NCBI RefSeq assembly: GCF_918741295.1
Contig: NZ_CAKKNB010000006.1
Span: 1 to 64,000, forward strand
Reading direction: 5' to 3'
Source: Aquabacterium sp. CECT 9606
Lineage (GTDB): Bacteria; Pseudomonadota; Gammaproteobacteria; Burkholderiales; Burkholderiaceae_C
Length of the DNA: 64,000 nt
Shown: in pieces, positions 49,838 to 58,682 of the stretch
How positions within the stretch are numbered: position 1 is the stretch's first letter
Layout: every line of letters begins with the position of its first letter
Translations under genes and position numbers: made by a program
Notes under the pieces: model-generated
What the model saw: the letters and a program-made list of their open reading frames with translations, nothing else
Database searches by the model: none
Told to the model about the DNA's origin: nothing

Positions 49838-49963
49838 AAGGGTTATGCAAGCCACCGCCCCGGGGTCAAGGGTGACACCCATTCGATCGTGCTGGACGGC
49901 TCCCGCCTGCACTTGAAACACAACGGCCAGCAATGGCTTGTTGAGCACACGACCAACGCCTAA
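49753..49963 (+). pseudogene. Leader-fused ORF frameshifted at a C7 run
   Basis: From ATG 49753 the frame reads MSAKTTTGTKTTHNAGFPP. It then meets seven C where the sister copy at 61476 has six, leaves the leader frame, and stops at 49873. Skipping one base restores APSEAHQRA and continues with SIVLDGSRLHLKHNGQQWLV to TAA at 49961. The downstream frame looks like real protein. Options are a sequencing error, a true frameshift, or programmed slippage. Confidence 0.65.
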
Positions 49964-49990
49964 AGCCAGCAACACGAAGGAGCCACGACC

Positions 49991-50605
49991 ATGAGCACCC
50001 AACGCTTCACATGCACCGAAACCGCCAAGCTGATCCGCTCCGCCCTCAAGGAAGCCTTTGCCGGTGTGAAGTTCTCTGTGCGTGGCCGCGAATACAGCGG
50101 CGGCGCCTCAATCCGAATCGAGTGGATCGACGGGCCGACTACCGCCCAGGTCGAGAAGATCACCAACCGTTTCAAGGCTTCTTACTTCGATGGTTCCATC
50201 GACTACCAAGGCTCCATCAGTCAAATGATGGATGGCAAGCCCGTGAGCTTTGGTGCCGACCACATCTTCACCGAACGTCAAAACTCTGATGAGGCCGTGG
50301 CCCTGGCCATCGACGCTGTTTACAGCGGCTTTGCCCACAACTTCAAGGCCGAGGGCTTTGATAAGCCCACGGTCGAGCAGTACCGCAAGGGGGCTTTGAT
50401 GGACTGGCGTCTTGCCGGTGTTCATGCAGACGGCAACGCCAGTGTGCAAGCGGACATCCGCAACGCCATGGCTCAGCGCAGCGCCCACACCGCCGAGGTC
50501 AAGCACAGCAAGACCGCAGGCCGCGTTTTTGTGACCCACGACGACGGCTACAGCCGCCAGCACGGCTGCGGCATGTCTGCTGTTCCCTGCACCGTACTTT
50601 TCTGA
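49991..50605 (+). CDS. LPD29-domain protein
   Basis: The 204-residue protein has an N-terminal LPD29-like domain (CTETAKLIRSALKEAFAGVKFSVRGREYSGGASIRIEWIDGPTTAQVEKI, key residues about 7-58), found in phage and plasmid polyvalent proteins. The C-terminal half is unknown, with a HDDGYSRQHGCGMSA segment. A likely GGAG site precedes the ATG. It follows the frameshifted leader ORF by 27 bp. Confidence 0.75.
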   Translation: MSTQRFTCTETAKLIRSALKEAFAGVKFSVRGREYSGGASIRIEWIDGPTTAQVEKITNRFKASYFDGSIDYQGSISQMMDGKPVSFGADHIFTERQNSDEAVALAIDAVYSGFAHNFKAEGFDKPTVEQYRKGALMDWRLAGVHADGNASVQADIRNAMAQRSAHTAEVKHSKTAGRVFVTHDDGYSRQHGCGMSAVPCTVLF

Positions 50606-50616
50606 GAGGTAATGCT

Positions 50617-50835
50617 ATGGCCTTCCGCATCAACGTCAGCACCGCAGACCCATCCACGGACGCACGCAACGCCCTGGCCGAAACCGCCGAGGCCTCCGAC
50701 CGTCCAACGGTCAACAAAGTGACCCGCAACTTCCTGGCGCGTGGCTATTGGGTCGAGGTCTTCGACAACGACAGCGGCGAACTGTTGGCGGGGCCGTTCG
50801 ACCCCGACCAGCCCGCCCCCTCCTACATCGTCTGA
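50617..50835 (+). CDS. Small protein, unknown
   Basis: The 72-residue protein has a disordered N-terminus and a short beta-rich end (VTRNFLARGYWVEVFDNDSGELLAGPFDP). It lies 11 bp after the LPD29 gene and is preceded by GAGAGG. Function unknown. Confidence 0.6.
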   Translation: MAFRINVSTADPSTDARNALAETAEASDRPTVNKVTRNFLARGYWVEVFDNDSGELLAGPFDPDQPAPSYIV

Positions 50836-50846
50836 GCGAGTGCGCC

Positions 50847-51146
50847 ATGCAAGACGGCTTGTTTGAATTCCAAGACCAAACCACCACCGACCACCTCACG
50901 CACGGCGCCGTGGCCGTGGTGGGCGCGTATCAGGTCCGCAGCTTCCACGGCTACTACCAGTCACGTCACGGCGCCAGCGGCAATTGGCTTTTTTATGTCA
51001 GCGGCTTCGGTCGAATCGTTGACGGTGAGCACGTCGAATGCAGCTTGTTGCTTGTGAATGGTGCTTATGAGACGGTGCCCATCGACCAACAAGACCGCAT
51101 CACAGTCCGTGGCCGCAAGTATGGCCGCGCGCATTGGCAGCACTGA
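50847..51146 (+). CDS. Small protein, unknown
   Basis: The 99-residue soluble protein begins MQDGLFEFQDQTTTDHLTHGA and has a regular beta pattern (AVVGAYQVRSFHGYYQSRH; NWLFYVSGFGRIVDG). It lies 11 bp after the preceding stop. No family recognised. Confidence 0.6.
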   Translation: MQDGLFEFQDQTTTDHLTHGAVAVVGAYQVRSFHGYYQSRHGASGNWLFYVSGFGRIVDGEHVECSLLLVNGAYETVPIDQQDRITVRGRKYGRAHWQH

Positions 51147-51161
51147 AAGGGAGCACACAAC

Positions 51162-52103
51162 ATGAGCGATCAATTCGGCTTCGACTTCGGCGGCGATCAC
51201 GTCCCCGCCTACGCAGAGCAACCCGAGGGCACATGGCTGACACCCAGCCACACCGCCCCCGAACTGGTGGCCGTCTTCGCCAAGGTCGATGAGGTCTTGG
51301 CGAGATTGCCGGAGGCCGCACGCCCTCTGTTCCTGGCAGGTGTTCAGAGCGCGCGTGAGCAACACGCGCTCATGATCGAGCGCGAATGTCCGCAGCTTGC
51401 CGGGGCCTTCCAACTCTGGCGCTCGAACTTCGACGTTGCAGATGACGAGCTTCGCGCCTTCCTGGCTCTGTGCGAGAGCCGCAAGGGCACCAAGGCAGCA
51501 GGCATCGAATACAAGGTGCGTGAATTCGACGGTATCTCTGGTGGCATCTACGTGGCTGGCATGTGCGTTGAGGGCGCTGGCAGCGTTGTCGTTCACAAGT
51601 GGAGTGACGACAACATCGGGATCGACTACAAGCCGCACCGCGATAGCCTGTTTCTGACCAGCTACCGCGACAACCTGCGCCGCATTTTTGAGCCCTGCAC
51701 AACGTGGGCCAAGGCCCATAGCGCATCGAAGTTTGCCGAATCGGGGGACGGTGTGGCCAGTGTGCCCACCTTTGCCATCAATGGCCGGGAGTACGTCAAC
51801 ACCGGAGGCATGAGCCACGGTTCCTATCGGTGCTGCAATGCTTGGACCTTTGTCGCCGCCTCAGAGTGGACCGGGCCGACTTTCACTTACCGCACGCTCA
51901 TTCAAGCCTTCGACAAGGGCACCGTCGAGCGTGGTGACAAGCGCGGCACCTTGGTCCGTGTCCGTGGGCAACTATGTGTGATCGACGGCGCCGCCTTGAT
52001 CTATGACGACAAGGCAACTGATCGCGTCATGCCGGTGGACGAGGACGAGGACCACGCCGACCACGCCATCGAGTTCGACGAAGAAGAGGAAGCGCAATGC
52101 TGA
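51162..52103 (+). CDS. Unknown plasmid protein, acidic C-terminus
   Basis: The 313-residue protein has a helical N-terminal half and a beta-rich centre (GTLVRVRGQLCVIDGAALIYDD). The very acidic tail (DEDEDHADHAIEFDEEEEAQ) could mimic DNA. It overlaps the next gene by 7 bp. There is no catalytic motif and no recognised family. Confidence 0.6.
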   Translation: MSDQFGFDFGGDHVPAYAEQPEGTWLTPSHTAPELVAVFAKVDEVLARLPEAARPLFLAGVQSAREQHALMIERECPQLAGAFQLWRSNFDVADDELRAFLALCESRKGTKAAGIEYKVREFDGISGGIYVAGMCVEGAGSVVVHKWSDDNIGIDYKPHRDSLFLTSYRDNLRRIFEPCTTWAKAHSASKFAESGDGVASVPTFAINGREYVNTGGMSHGSYRCCNAWTFVAASEWTGPTFTYRTLIQAFDKGTVERGDKRGTLVRVRGQLCVIDGAALIYDDKATDRVMPVDEDEDHADHAIEFDEEEEAQC

Positions 52104-53200
52104 TGCTCGCGCAAGGCCTCGCCGATCAGCGGCCTATGGCCGATGTCTTGACCGAAGCACAACGACAAGTGCTTCGGCGGACCTTGCAAGGGCGATTGAT
52201 CGCCCTTTGCTTCGGCTCAGGTGTGGACTCAACGGCAATGATCGTGGCGCTTCGCGCCGCCGACATCCGCCCGGACGTTTGTACCTTCGCAGACACGGGT
52301 GGTGAAAAACCTCCCACCCTTGGGCACATCGACAAGATGAACGAGGTGCTTCGCTCATGGGGATGGCCGCTAATCGACGTGTGTCGCAAAGTGCCGAAGG
52401 CTTCCACCGGCTACGCCGACCTATATGGCAACTGCTTGGCCAATGAAACATTGCCCTCGCTCGCCTTCGGAATGAAAAGTTGCTCGATCAAGTGGAAGGC
52501 GGTCCCACAGGACCAGTTCTTGAAGGGCGCGAAATCGGGACCGAATGCCAAGCCGCCGCATCCGCTTTGGCTTGAGTCACTGGCCAGTGGCCAACGCATC
52601 GTCAAGTTGATCGGCTACGACTCGGGCAAAGCCGACCTTCGCCGATCAAAAAACCTCAAGCCAGCCGACGCCGACTTCGACTACTGCTACCCCTTGCAGC
52701 TCGTTCGCTGGACGCGCCGAGACTGTGTGCGGGCTATCGCGCTTGGCCTGGGCGCCCATCTGGTGCCGATCAAGTCGGCATGCTTTTTCTGTCCAGCTTC
52801 CAAGCATTGGGAGCTGTATTGGCTGGCCGCGCACTACCCGGAATTGCTTGAGCAGGCATTGCACATGGAGCGCAACGCACTCACCGGGCGGCATAGCCGG
52901 TTCGATGCCGTGGAGTTTGGCGCGAGCTGGGAAGAGCTTGTCCGCAACGCGGACAGCTTTCCCAGCAGCAACACCACGGTCGGACTTGGCCGCAGCTTCG
53001 CATGGAACCAGTGGGCGCGGGTCAATGGAATCGTCGATGGCGACTTCAAGGTGATCCGGTCCGAGCGCTCGCGCTTCATCGCCATGTCGGACGCGCTGCG
53101 CGGCGCCGACAACGCCTTCGATTCGCGCGGCGCCGATGGTTGCGAGGTCTTTGACCTCGATGACCTGGCCGGTGAACAGATCGAGCTTGCGCTCGATTGA
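52097..53200 (+). CDS. PAPS-reductase-like PP-loop protein
   Basis: The 367-residue protein has a PP-loop, CFGSGVDSTAM (about residues 38-48), where the usual second Gly is Ser-Gly (SGGVDST becomes GSGVDST). FADTGGEKPPT follows. Cys clusters at CSIKWK and SACFFCPASK could bind a metal or Fe-S cluster. The PAPS-reductase superfamily includes phage and plasmid enzymes of unknown substrate, tRNA and DNA sulphur-modification enzymes. It lies upstream of a DUF5131 gene, a pairing common in phage-like islands. Confidence 0.75.
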   Translation: MLMLAQGLADQRPMADVLTEAQRQVLRRTLQGRLIALCFGSGVDSTAMIVALRAADIRPDVCTFADTGGEKPPTLGHIDKMNEVLRSWGWPLIDVCRKVPKASTGYADLYGNCLANETLPSLAFGMKSCSIKWKAVPQDQFLKGAKSGPNAKPPHPLWLESLASGQRIVKLIGYDSGKADLRRSKNLKPADADFDYCYPLQLVRWTRRDCVRAIALGLGAHLVPIKSACFFCPASKHWELYWLAAHYPELLEQALHMERNALTGRHSRFDAVEFGASWEELVRNADSFPSSNTTVGLGRSFAWNQWARVNGIVDGDFKVIRSERSRFIAMSDALRGADNAFDSRGADGCEVFDLDDLAGEQIELALD

Positions 53201-53295
53201 ATGGCCAGCGCAAAAGCGCTGGCATCAACGGTGGCCACAGGCTTTGCCTGATGGCCAATATCAACCCGCAGCCGACGCGCTGCAAAGGAGAGGAT

Positions 53296-54099
53296 ATGGC
53301 TGAAACAACTGGTATTAGCTGGTGCGATAGTACGTGGAACCCGTGGATTGGCTGCACGAAGGTTTCGCCTGGTTGTGACCACTGCTATGCAGCGGTCAGC
53401 ACCCCGGCTCGCACCATGAACATCGTGTGGGGGCCGAACCAGCCACGCAAGCGAACCGGCGCCGACAACTGGCAGTTTCCCCATCGCTGGAACGCTCAGC
53501 ATGACGAATTCTTCGCCGAGCACGGTCGTCGGCGCCGGGTCTTTTGCGCATCATTGGGTGACGTGTTTGACAATGAAGTTGATCCGGCTTGGCGCAAGGC
53601 TTTGTGGACGGTGGTCAAGAACACGCCCAATCTCGATTGGCTGATCCTGACCAAGCGCATCGGCAACGTCGCGGCGATGCTGCCTGATGATTGGGGCGAC
53701 TATGCCAACGGCTACCCTAACGTGTGGCTTGGCATCAGCGTCGTCAACCAGACCGAGGCCGACCGCGGCATCCAAAAGTTGCTGCGCGTGCCCGCCGCTG
53801 TTCGCTGGTTGAGCATGGAGCCGTTGCTTGAAGAGGTTTCCTTTGAAGGACTCTTTGCCGAACATCCTGACCCGCGCGTTCATTTGAACGTGCTTGAACT
53901 GTTGGATTGGGTCGTTGTGGGTGGGGAAAGTGGCCATCATGCACGTCCAATGCAAGCCTCTTGGGTCGAGTCTTTGCGCGCTCAGTGTGAGGTCTGTGAA
54001 ACACCATTTTTCTTCAAACAATGGGGTGGTAGCAGCAAGGACAAGGGCGGGTGTTTGCTGAACGACATCGAGGTCAAGGCCTGGCCTGTTGCTGCCTGA
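53296..54099 (+). CDS. DUF5131 (phage Gp37/Gp68-like) protein
   Basis: The 267-residue protein has the family signature WNPWIGCTKVSPGCDHCYA (about residues 14-32), whose three Cys suggest an iron-sulphur cluster of radical-SAM type. Other signatures are VFCASLGDVFDN, LILTKR, RWLSMEPLLE and WVVVGGESGHHARPM. The substrate is unknown. AAAGGAG precedes the ATG at 53296. The context (PP-loop protein, methyltransferase) hints at nucleic-acid modification. Confidence 0.85.
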   Translation: MAETTGISWCDSTWNPWIGCTKVSPGCDHCYAAVSTPARTMNIVWGPNQPRKRTGADNWQFPHRWNAQHDEFFAEHGRRRRVFCASLGDVFDNEVDPAWRKALWTVVKNTPNLDWLILTKRIGNVAAMLPDDWGDYANGYPNVWLGISVVNQTEADRGIQKLLRVPAAVRWLSMEPLLEEVSFEGLFAEHPDPRVHLNVLELLDWVVVGGESGHHARPMQASWVESLRAQCEVCETPFFFKQWGGSSKDKGGCLLNDIEVKAWPVAA

Positions 54100-54239
54100 A
54101 TGCAGGGGCTTTTCGCTTGCGCGAAAGCGGGATGCCCTTACAGGCCCGCGCCTTCGCGCTTGGTCCCTTCGGGACTGGTGGCAAGCCCCCACCTTCCAGG
54201 CCACCACTAGCCGTTGCGCCCATCCGGTCGCTGTCCCGG

Positions 54240-54875
54240 CGTGCAGGGCACGCAAAAAGGCGAAGCCGTCCTTTCAAGACGGCCATGGGGTCCAGGCCCG
54301 CAGGGCGGGCCGTCCCCTGATGCGGATGCGCCCGCTTCGCCCCACTCCCCCGCTGACCTCGGATCGGCCTGCCTGATGCCTGGCTAACGCCACGCGCAGG
54401 CCTCGCCGAACTGTCTTCGACAGATCGGCGCCGTGCCCAGCTCCCCCGCATCCACATCCAGTCAGCGCCGCTGCGCGGCGATAGCGCGCACCCCTTGACG
54501 GGCTGCGCCGTGGTGCTGGTGTTGTGGAAAACACTTCCGTCGCGGCCTTCCGGTTGCCTTGTGGTCACACCGCGTTGACTGCCCTTTGGACCGCCTCTTT
54601 TCCGACGCATAGCTCACTCCGGTCAGGCGTCAAGGGTTCGCTTCGCCGTGGCTTCACCCGGTCCCTGCGCTTCGCTCCGGGCTGCGGCTTCCAGGCACGC
54701 CCTTGCCCCCTGCCCTCCGCTCACTCTTTATGCGTCGAGGCGGCTCCAAAGAGCAGAGATTTTCAACAGACCACAAGGCAAAGGAAGAGCTATGACCGCG
54801 ACTGCAATCCACAACACCAACACCACTGCCGATTCGGGCGTTCCTCCCGAACCCTCCGAGGCTCACCAAAGAGCA
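54240..54875 (+). repeat. Leader element, copy c (with 5' domain)
   Basis: It begins with a GCAGGGCAC-type module, then GATGCGGATGCG (54319-54330) pairing with CGCATCCACATC (54447-54458). A GCCG-CTGTC/GACAG-CGGC hairpin and a GTGTT/AACAC hairpin follow. The palindrome ends are at 54602-54611 and 54729-54738, exactly 137 bp, although the inner sequence has diverged. Ends at CAAAGAGCA (54867-54875). About 300 bp of its 5' domain is nearly identical to copy e. The region 54100-54239 holds no supported gene. Confidence 0.85.
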
Positions 54876-56273
54876 AATGGTTTTTATGAGATCACCGAGG
54901 GGGTGGCCAATGAAGGCCTTTACGGCTTGTCGGCGACGTATTCGCCAGAAGACAACAAGCTGCGCTTGTACTACACGAGCCGCCTTGATGATGCGACTTA
55001 TGAGCGTGTCAAAGATGCCGGGTTCAAGTGGGCGCCTTCACAAGAACTGTTTGTTGCTCCCATGTGGACGCCTGCCCGCGCCGATCTGTTGATCGAGTTG
55101 TGCGGCGAGATTGGCGACGAAGATAAGAGCTTGGTCGAGCGCGCAGAGGAACGAGCCGAGCGCTTCGGGGAGTATCGCGACAACCGGATGCAGGACGCGA
55201 ACAACGCGCGCGCATCGGTGGAGGCCATCACCGAGCATATCCCCTTCGGACAGCCCATCCTTGTCGGCCACCACAGCGAACGCCGTGCCCGCAAGCATGC
55301 CGAGAAGATCGAACAGGGCATGCGCAAGTCCGTGCAGATGTGGGACACGGCCCAATACTGGAAGCAGCGCGCAGCCGGTGCCCTGCGCCATGCCAAGTAC
55401 AAGGCCGATGCAGGGGTGCGCCATCGCCGCATCAAAGGCTTGCAAGCTGATTTGCGCAAGGCTCAGAAGACCATCAAAGAGTCTGAAACCCTTGTGAAGC
55501 TGTGGAGCTTGGACGGCTTGACGCTGGATCACGCTAAAGGCATTGCGGGGCGTGATCGCTTGTCGGCTTGCTTTCCGTTGGACAAGTACCCTCGCGAAGC
55601 TCCGGCTTCGCAGTACGAAGGGATGATGTCGCTCTATTCGGCTTTGGCTGGTGGTGTCATCGACGCAGCACAGGCCCGTGACCTGGCATTGCGCGCTCAT
55701 GGTCGCACCATCGCATGGCACACCCGCTGGGCTGACCACTACACCAATCGCATCGCGTATGAGCAAGCCATGCTTGAAGAAGGGGGCGGCCTGGTCATCA
55801 ATTCCGAGGCTTACGCTTTGGGCGGTCGTGTGCTGGTTGGTGGCGAATGGTTGGTGATCCTGCGAATCAACAAGGCGCGCGGATCGGATGCGGTCAACAG
55901 CTTCACAACCACTGCGCCCGCTCATGTCCACTGGTGCAAGGAATGGAAATACGGCCCGGAGGAAATCAAGGGCTACAAGGCACCAGAGCCGGAGGAAGCC
56001 GCCAAAGCCAAAAAGGCTTCTACCCTCTTGAAAATGTGCAACTACCCGGGCGAAGACTTCCAGCACATGACCAAGGCGGAATGGGACGCCATCGGCGCCG
56101 ATTACAAGGGCTCGCGCGATGTTGGGGCTAACGTGTCCCCCAAGGGTGGCCACGGTCGCCGGCCCCGCACCGTGGGCGCTCAGGTGTTGGAACACCTGTG
56201 CTTGCGTTCCACCGTGGCCACTGTCTCAACCGTGTCGCCACTGCCCTTTGGCCCGCCTCTCTTCGACGCATAG
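54792..56273 (+). CDS. Leader-fused DUF3560 protein
   Basis: The 493-residue protein has residues 1-28 as the conserved leader (TTADSGVPPEPSEAHQRA). Residues about 30-450 resemble DUF3560 plasmid proteins (LRLYYTSRLDDATYERVKDAGFKWAPSQELFVAPMWTPARADLL; ERAERFGEYRDNRMQDANNARASVEAI). The last 40 or so residues (GGHGRRPRTVGAQVLEHLC to GPPLFDA) are encoded by the next leader element, so the C-terminus is repeat-derived. Function unknown. Confidence 0.8.
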   Translation: MTATAIHNTNTTADSGVPPEPSEAHQRANGFYEITEGVANEGLYGLSATYSPEDNKLRLYYTSRLDDATYERVKDAGFKWAPSQELFVAPMWTPARADLLIELCGEIGDEDKSLVERAEERAERFGEYRDNRMQDANNARASVEAITEHIPFGQPILVGHHSERRARKHAEKIEQGMRKSVQMWDTAQYWKQRAAGALRHAKYKADAGVRHRRIKGLQADLRKAQKTIKESETLVKLWSLDGLTLDHAKGIAGRDRLSACFPLDKYPREAPASQYEGMMSLYSALAGGVIDAAQARDLALRAHGRTIAWHTRWADHYTNRIAYEQAMLEEGGGLVINSEAYALGGRVLVGGEWLVILRINKARGSDAVNSFTTTAPAHVHWCKEWKYGPEEIKGYKAPEPEEAAKAKKASTLLKMCNYPGEDFQHMTKAEWDAIGADYKGSRDVGANVSPKGGHGRRPRTVGAQVLEHLCLRSTVATVSTVSPLPFGPPLFDA

Positions 56274-56532
56274 CTCACTCCGGTCAGGGGGCAAGGGTTC
56301 GCTTCGCCAGGTTCTCGCCCGGTCCCTGCGCTTCGCTCCGGGCTGCGGCCTCCGAGCCTGCCCTTGCCCCCTGCCCTCCGCTCGCTCTTTATGCGTCGAG
56401 GCGGCTCCAAAGAGCAGAGATCAACGAGACGAAGGACGAAGGCAAACCATGAACGCAAGCACAACCAACACCGTCGCGCCCACCACCGATTCGGGCTTTC
56501 CTCCCGAACCCTCCGAGGCTCACCAAAGAGCA
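56147..56532 (+). repeat. Leader element, copy d
   Basis: The unit starts GTGGCCACGG (inside the DUF3560 gene), contains the CAGGTGTT-GG-AACACCTG hairpin and the palindrome with ends at 56263-56272 and 56390-56399 (137 bp), and ends at CAAAGAGCA (56524-56532). It matches copy f almost base for base over this length. Confidence 0.85.
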
Positions 56533-56781
56533 CAGGTGAATTTTCCGGCCCTGGGTGGTGACTGGATGGATGAGCTTGACGAAGAGGTCATCGACCTGCT
56601 GGCCAGCATGCCCGAAAGCCCTGTTGCATTGGACTGCTTGAAGGTGATTTGGCAAGCGGATGTCCTGCTTGGCTTGATGCCCGATGCCCGCGATCTCTGC
56701 GGCCTTGAACTGCCCATTGGGGCAGCTACCTCTATCCGCCGCGCCGTTGCTCACCAGTGCGCCGTTTTCTATTTCGGTTGA
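56449..56781 (+). CDS. Leader-fused small protein, unknown
   Basis: The 110-residue protein has the leader (residues 1-28, same as at 43 and 63554) followed by an acidic helical domain, WMDELDEEVIDLLASMPESPVALDCLKVIW and DARDLCGLELPIG. No family recognised. Base use after the leader matches its neighbours. Confidence 0.65.
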   Translation: MNASTTNTVAPTTDSGFPPEPSEAHQRAQVNFPALGGDWMDELDEEVIDLLASMPESPVALDCLKVIWQADVLLGLMPDARDLCGLELPIGAATSIRRAVAHQCAVFYFG

Positions 56782-56795
56782 TCGGAGTTCTCGCC

Positions 56796-57302
56796 ATGTC
56801 CATTACCAAGCCAATGCCCGAAGTCTTGCGCACCAGCTATGACGTTGATGGCGTGAAGGTCGAGTTTTTGCACGATGAAGCACGCCAGCGCTATACCGTG
56901 GCCACGCGCTGGGTGAACCTGGCTCACTTCGTGATCCTCTTCCCCACTGAGCGAAGCAAGCGCCTTGCTCATGAGCGGGCATCCGCAGTGTTCGAGGCTG
57001 TCTGCATGGACGGTGCAACCAAGGAAGTCGCCATGCGCGCGAAGCGCATCGCCAAGGCCTTGTACCCCTCCCACTGCATCAATCTCGCTGGCTTCGAGCG
57101 CGAAGTCTTGCGCCGTGCAGGCAAGGCGCAACGGCTTGCAGCAGGCTATGTGACGTACACAGGGCGCGTTTTCACGCAGGCAAATGCCGATGCCTACAAC
57201 CGCCTGACTGATGAGATCGAGCGCGAGCGCTACGCGCCAACCAAGGCCGCGCTGATGGATCAACGGCATCAACTCTTCGTTGCCATCGCCACCCAGGCGT
57301 AA
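56796..57302 (+). CDS. Unknown protein
   Basis: The 168-residue soluble protein begins MSITKPMPEVLRTSYDVDG and is helical and basic in its second half (FEREVLRRAGKAQRLAAGY). Start 56796 follows CGGAG. It lies 14 bp after the leader-fused gene. No family recognised. Confidence 0.6.
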   Translation: MSITKPMPEVLRTSYDVDGVKVEFLHDEARQRYTVATRWVNLAHFVILFPTERSKRLAHERASAVFEAVCMDGATKEVAMRAKRIAKALYPSHCINLAGFEREVLRRAGKAQRLAAGYVTYTGRVFTQANADAYNRLTDEIERERYAPTKAALMDQRHQLFVAIATQA

Positions 57303-57329
57303 GCAGCCCCATCACCACAGGAGACATTC

Positions 57330-57797
57330 ATGCAAGCCACCGCCACCCGTACTGAGATCGCTTCGCTGGCCGAAGCTCGCGCACAACTCGACTTGGCCAA
57401 CAACGGCTACACCTTTGCCTCATCTTTGACGCCCGCCATGCGGGGCGCGGCCGATGTCCTGGCCAGCCTAGGTGAGATCGAGGTGGGAGAGATAGCCAAT
57501 TGCACAGGACGGCCCGAGAAGGCCTATTTCACGCCCCTGGCAGCTTCGATCTACCTGCGCGGTATCGCGCGCCATCCGGCGCCGATTGAACGCGCTGTGC
57601 CGCCTTTGGCGCACATGCCGCTTTACGTCCGTGTGGCCATCGAGCGCCTTGACTGCAACAGCCAGTTGCGCACGGCCCTGATGCTCGATGAGCTTCTGAC
57701 GGCCTATGCCGCTTCCTATGGCGTTGCCGAGCTGGACGCCGGCACGCGCGCCACGGCGCATGCCATTTGCGCCAGCCGCTTCGAGTTCGCAGTGTGA
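57330..57797 (+). CDS. Unknown helical protein
   Basis: The 155-residue protein begins MQATATRTEIASLAEARAQLD. AGGAGA precedes the start. It is mainly helical with no motif I can assign. It lies in a tight run of same-strand genes (56449-58624). Confidence 0.6.
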   Translation: MQATATRTEIASLAEARAQLDLANNGYTFASSLTPAMRGAADVLASLGEIEVGEIANCTGRPEKAYFTPLAASIYLRGIARHPAPIERAVPPLAHMPLYVRVAIERLDCNSQLRTALMLDELLTAYAASYGVAELDAGTRATAHAICASRFEFAV

Positions 57798-57820
57798 TTC
57801 AACCACCTAGAAAGCCCATC

Positions 57821-58099
57821 ATGTCGTTACCCAATCGCTTCGCTCCTGTGCAAATCACTATCGCGGATGACTTGCCGCCCTGCCTGGTGGCCCTTGGCCC
57901 ACAGCAACGCGCCTGGCTCAATGCCTCCATTGGCAACGATGAGGTGTCTTCCGATGAGGAAATTCAGGCCCATTGGGTGGGCGAGTTGGGCTTGACTCAG
58001 GAGCAAGCCAACGCGGCCATTTCCTACCGTGACCGTTGCCTGATGCCGTTTTTTCAACTCTTCCCTGAGGTCATGACCGACCTGTACGACCACGCTTGA
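57821..58099 (+). CDS. Small acidic protein, unknown
   Basis: The 92-residue protein begins MSLPNRFAPVQITIADDLPP and has a helical centre, VGELGLTQEQANAAISYRDRC. It lies 23 bp after the preceding gene. No family recognised. Confidence 0.6.
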   Translation: MSLPNRFAPVQITIADDLPPCLVALGPQQRAWLNASIGNDEVSSDEEIQAHWVGELGLTQEQANAAISYRDRCLMPFFQLFPEVMTDLYDHA

Positions 58100-58135
58100 G
58101 GCGGTTCACCTAAGATTACGGCAGGAAGGTTTGCA

Positions 58136-58624
58136 ATGAAAACAAGCGTTGAACTGGTTGAATCCATGACCGAAGCGGAGGTCGAGAATTTGATGAGTCG
58201 CCTCAAACTCGTCCAGTCCTGGGTTGACGAATTTGGCCGAGCCGTGGGCGTTCACAAGACACCAAGGGTGCGGATCGCGCACAGTTGCGTCCATTACGGT
58301 CCGATTAGCCACACCGTGGGCGTTCCAGCTCTTCACCTGGTTACCTTGGACTTGGCGAATCTACGCCTGGTTGTCGCGCACGAGTTTGGCCACTCCCTTC
58401 GCCGCTGGCCCTCGCTCTTCTCTTGGACGACGTTCGCCAGGATGAAAGAAGAAGTGAGGGCGGATCGCGCTGCAATCCGCCTCACCGGGGCATCCATTGA
58501 TGCCTGGGAAACTGCTGTCAGGGCGGTTATGCAAATTGAGCACACCGATGAAATTGGTTCGCCGGATGACGCATTGAACGAATTGACTCTTCGCCGAAAA
58601 TGCTTGGAGGTTTCACGACTTTGA
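58136..58624 (+). CDS. M48-like zinc metallopeptidase domain protein
   Basis: The 162-residue protein has a zinc site, HEFGHSLRR (about residues 82-90; intact HExxH), and a downstream EEVRADRAAIRLTG that can supply the third ligand, as in M48 or ImmA-type peptidases. It has no membrane helices, so it is cytoplasmic. It may process a regulator. AGGAAGG precedes the start. Confidence 0.75.
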   Translation: MKTSVELVESMTEAEVENLMSRLKLVQSWVDEFGRAVGVHKTPRVRIAHSCVHYGPISHTVGVPALHLVTLDLANLRLVVAHEFGHSLRRWPSLFSWTTFARMKEEVRADRAAIRLTGASIDAWETAVRAVMQIEHTDEIGSPDDALNELTLRRKCLEVSRL

Positions 58625-58640
58625 TTTGCAGGCTTGCAAA

Positions 58641-58671
58641 AAATAAGGGCGCCAAAGGCGCCCTTATTTTT
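58641..58671. terminator. Bidirectional intrinsic terminator
   Basis: AAATAAGGGCGCC-AAA-GGCGCCCTTATTTTT is a long perfect stem between convergent genes. Confidence 0.92.
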
Positions 58672-58682
58672 GTGGTGAATGG

